Positions 62,905 to 64,000 of a DNA stretch of 64,000 nucleotides are shown here, piece by piece. Where the stretch lies: NCBI RefSeq assembly GCF_000220705.2, contig NZ_CP023202.1:5982501-6046500 (forward strand). The letters run 5' to 3'. The stretch comes from Streptomyces xinghaiensis S187. GTDB lineage: Bacteria > Actinomycetota > Actinomycetes > Streptomycetales > Streptomycetaceae. The position numbers and the translations under genes were made by a program. Numbering within the stretch: the stretch's first letter is position 1; each line of letters starts with the position of its first letter. Below the pieces are notes generated by a model, which worked only from the letters and a program-made list of their open reading frames with translations, had not been told where the DNA came from and did no database searches.

Positions 62905-64000
62905 TCAGGAATCACGCGGATGTGATCGCCGGGAGCGTGACCGGATTCTGCCGAACTCCCGGAGAATCCGGTCGGTCGGTTTGAAGAGCCCGGGTCTCGC
63001 GAGCACGGTGTTGCGGAGCGCCCGCACGGGCGCACGCCGGGCGCGGTGGCCCGCGGCCACCGGATGGGGCCGGGTCACCCAGCCCTCGGAGACGGTGATC
63101 TCCCGGGTCTTCAGCTCGTCCTTGTAGCGCTTCGCGCCCCGCCCGAGGTCGATGAGTTCCAGTCCCTGGGCCGCCGAGCCCTCGGCCATCCGCAGATGGA
63201 GCACCAGTCCGGGCGAGAAGGCCCCGTACTCCGGGTCGTAGGCCGGGAACCAGCTGCTGAGGACGCGCCCGGTGCGCGGCCCGAAGTGCGCGGCCACCGG
63301 CCGGCCGCCCGCGTAGAGCACCGAGAGCTGTCCCCGGAAGCCGTCGTTGCGGGTGTGGAAGAGCTGGTGGACGAGGTCGGTGATCCAGGGCTGGGCGAAC
63401 CGGTCGCTCCGCCCGGTCCTGCGGTACTGGGCGGACTTCCAGCGCATCAGGGTGCGCAGCACGGCCGGGTCCCGCTCGTCGTGGACGTAGGTCACCTCGC
63501 CGGCCCGGCGGCCGAGTCTGCGCTCCTTCGCCAGGGTGGACTTGAGGAAGCCGGGGGACGAGGCGCGCAGGCGTTCGAGATAGGCCTCGTAGCCCCGGCC
63601 CACGTCGATGACCGGGGAGGGGAAGGAGGCGCTGACGCCGTCCGCGAACGGCTCCTGGCCCTCGACCAGATGGTCGAACTCCCAGACCGCCAGCCCGCAG
63701 GCGCGCAGCAGTTCCCGCGCGTCCCACCGGAATCCGGGGCGGTGGACGACGCCCTGGCAGTCCGACACCCCGAGGCCCACCGCGCGGCCGACGCCGGCGG
63801 CGGTCCGCTGGAAGGGGAAGAAGGCGGCCGGGACGCCGCCCTCGCGCAGGACGGCGATCCGGGTGTCGCGCCGGGTGCGGCCGACCGCGAGCGCGAACTC
63901 CGGTGAGAGGAAGGGATTGGCGAGCCCCGGTCCGGCCGGCGGGCGCGAACGGTCCTGGAAGGCCGTCCACGCCGCCCGGTCGGCGGCCGTCAGCTCGCCG
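62905..64000 (-). CDS. GNAT/CelD-like (FemAB-fold) acyltransferase, 5' end cut by window
   Basis: A protein whose frame stays open to the right window edge; about 365 residues are visible and the N-terminus is outside. The visible start (ANPFLSPEFALAVGRTRRDT) and VLREGGVPAAFFPFQRT belong to the N-terminal GNAT-like half of the CelD/FemAB family. The second half has WITDLVHQLFHTRNDGFRGQ, VLYAGGRPVAAHFGPRTGRV and LIDLGRGAKRYKDELKTREI. The GTG at 63780 is not used as the start because the conserved region begins upstream of it. It would acylate a sugar or polymer made by the downstream glycosyltransferases, with which it is transcribed in the same direction. The acyl donor and acceptor are unknown. 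Confidence 0.85.
   Translation of the reverse strand, partial: GELTAADRAAWTAFQDRSRPPAGPGLANPFLSPEFALAVGRTRRDTRIAVLREGGVPAAFFPFQRTAAGVGRAVGLGVSDCQGVVHRPGFRWDARELLRACGLAVWEFDHLVEGQEPFADGVSASFPSPVIDVGRGYEAYLERLRASSPGFLKSTLAKERRLGRRAGEVTYVHDERDPAVLRTLMRWKSAQYRRTGRSDRFAQPWITDLVHQLFHTRNDGFRGQLSVLYAGGRPVAAHFGPRTGRVLSSWFPAYDPEYGAFSPGLVLHLRMAEGSAAQGLELIDLGRGAKRYKDELKTREITVSEGWVTRPHPVAAGHRARRAPVRALRNTVLARPGLFKPTDRILREFGRIRSRSRRSHPRDS

Overview
The window is a 64 kb piece of a very GC-rich actinomycete chromosome, almost certainly Streptomyces. The evidence is strong third-position GC bias, frequent GTG starts, purine-rich Shine-Dalgarno sites, and genus-typical genes: ParA/ScpA/ScpB next to RluB, a gas-vesicle gvpO-A-F-G-Y-Z series, streptogrisin-type secreted proteases and a DUF5685 protein. 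No rRNA, tRNA, CRISPR array, insertion sequence or phage gene was found. Both window edges cut a gene: pyrG on the left and a GNAT/CelD-like gene on the right.

Positions 1-15822 are a conserved housekeeping block on the + strand. It runs pyrG (3' part), a Nudix hydrolase, a STAND-like ATPase/TPR protein, L-alanine dehydrogenase, then parA, a ribbon-helix-helix-like partner, scpA, scpB and rluB as an overlapping chain, then tyrA, cmk, a PlsC-type acyltransferase and der. Chromosome segregation and condensation, rRNA modification, tyrosine synthesis and nucleotide and ribosome functions are packed together.

Positions 16000-34000 are mixed. They hold two conserved hypothetical genes on the - strand, a GT4 glycosyltransferase with an overlapping unknown partner, a WYL regulator, and a large-subunit catalase that converges on a six-gene gas-vesicle operon. 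That operon lacks the usual J/L/S/K genes in this window. Next come a small I78-like protein, a PAP2 phosphatase, a DHA2-type efflux pump, glutaryl-CoA dehydrogenase, a SepF paralogue and a DUF5685 protein with a cysteine-crowded tail.

Positions 35000-55200 hold two tandem streptogrisin precursors (SGPB- and SGPD-like), the dnaE2/Y-family mutasome-like pair, an LPMO with an LAXTG sortase signal, and a large one-pass membrane protein that joins a degenerate P-loop region to an extracellular ligand-binding-like domain. These are followed by a MerR regulator, a Rieske membrane protein, a fused AccD-AccA carboxyltransferase, a methyltransferase-Nudix fusion, a short GntR regulator and a GH39-like glycosidase.

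Positions 55393-64000 are a - strand surface-polysaccharide locus: a FemAB/CelD-like acyltransferase, a GT2 glycosyltransferase, a GT2-polysaccharide deacetylase fusion, and a 1402-residue fusion of a Wzx-like flippase with a polytopic membrane module. Glycan assembly, N-deacetylation and export appear to be concentrated in a few multidomain proteins. Many gene ends carry long perfect hairpins without T-tracts, as is usual in Streptomyces. All functional calls rest on reading motifs by eye; no database search was run.
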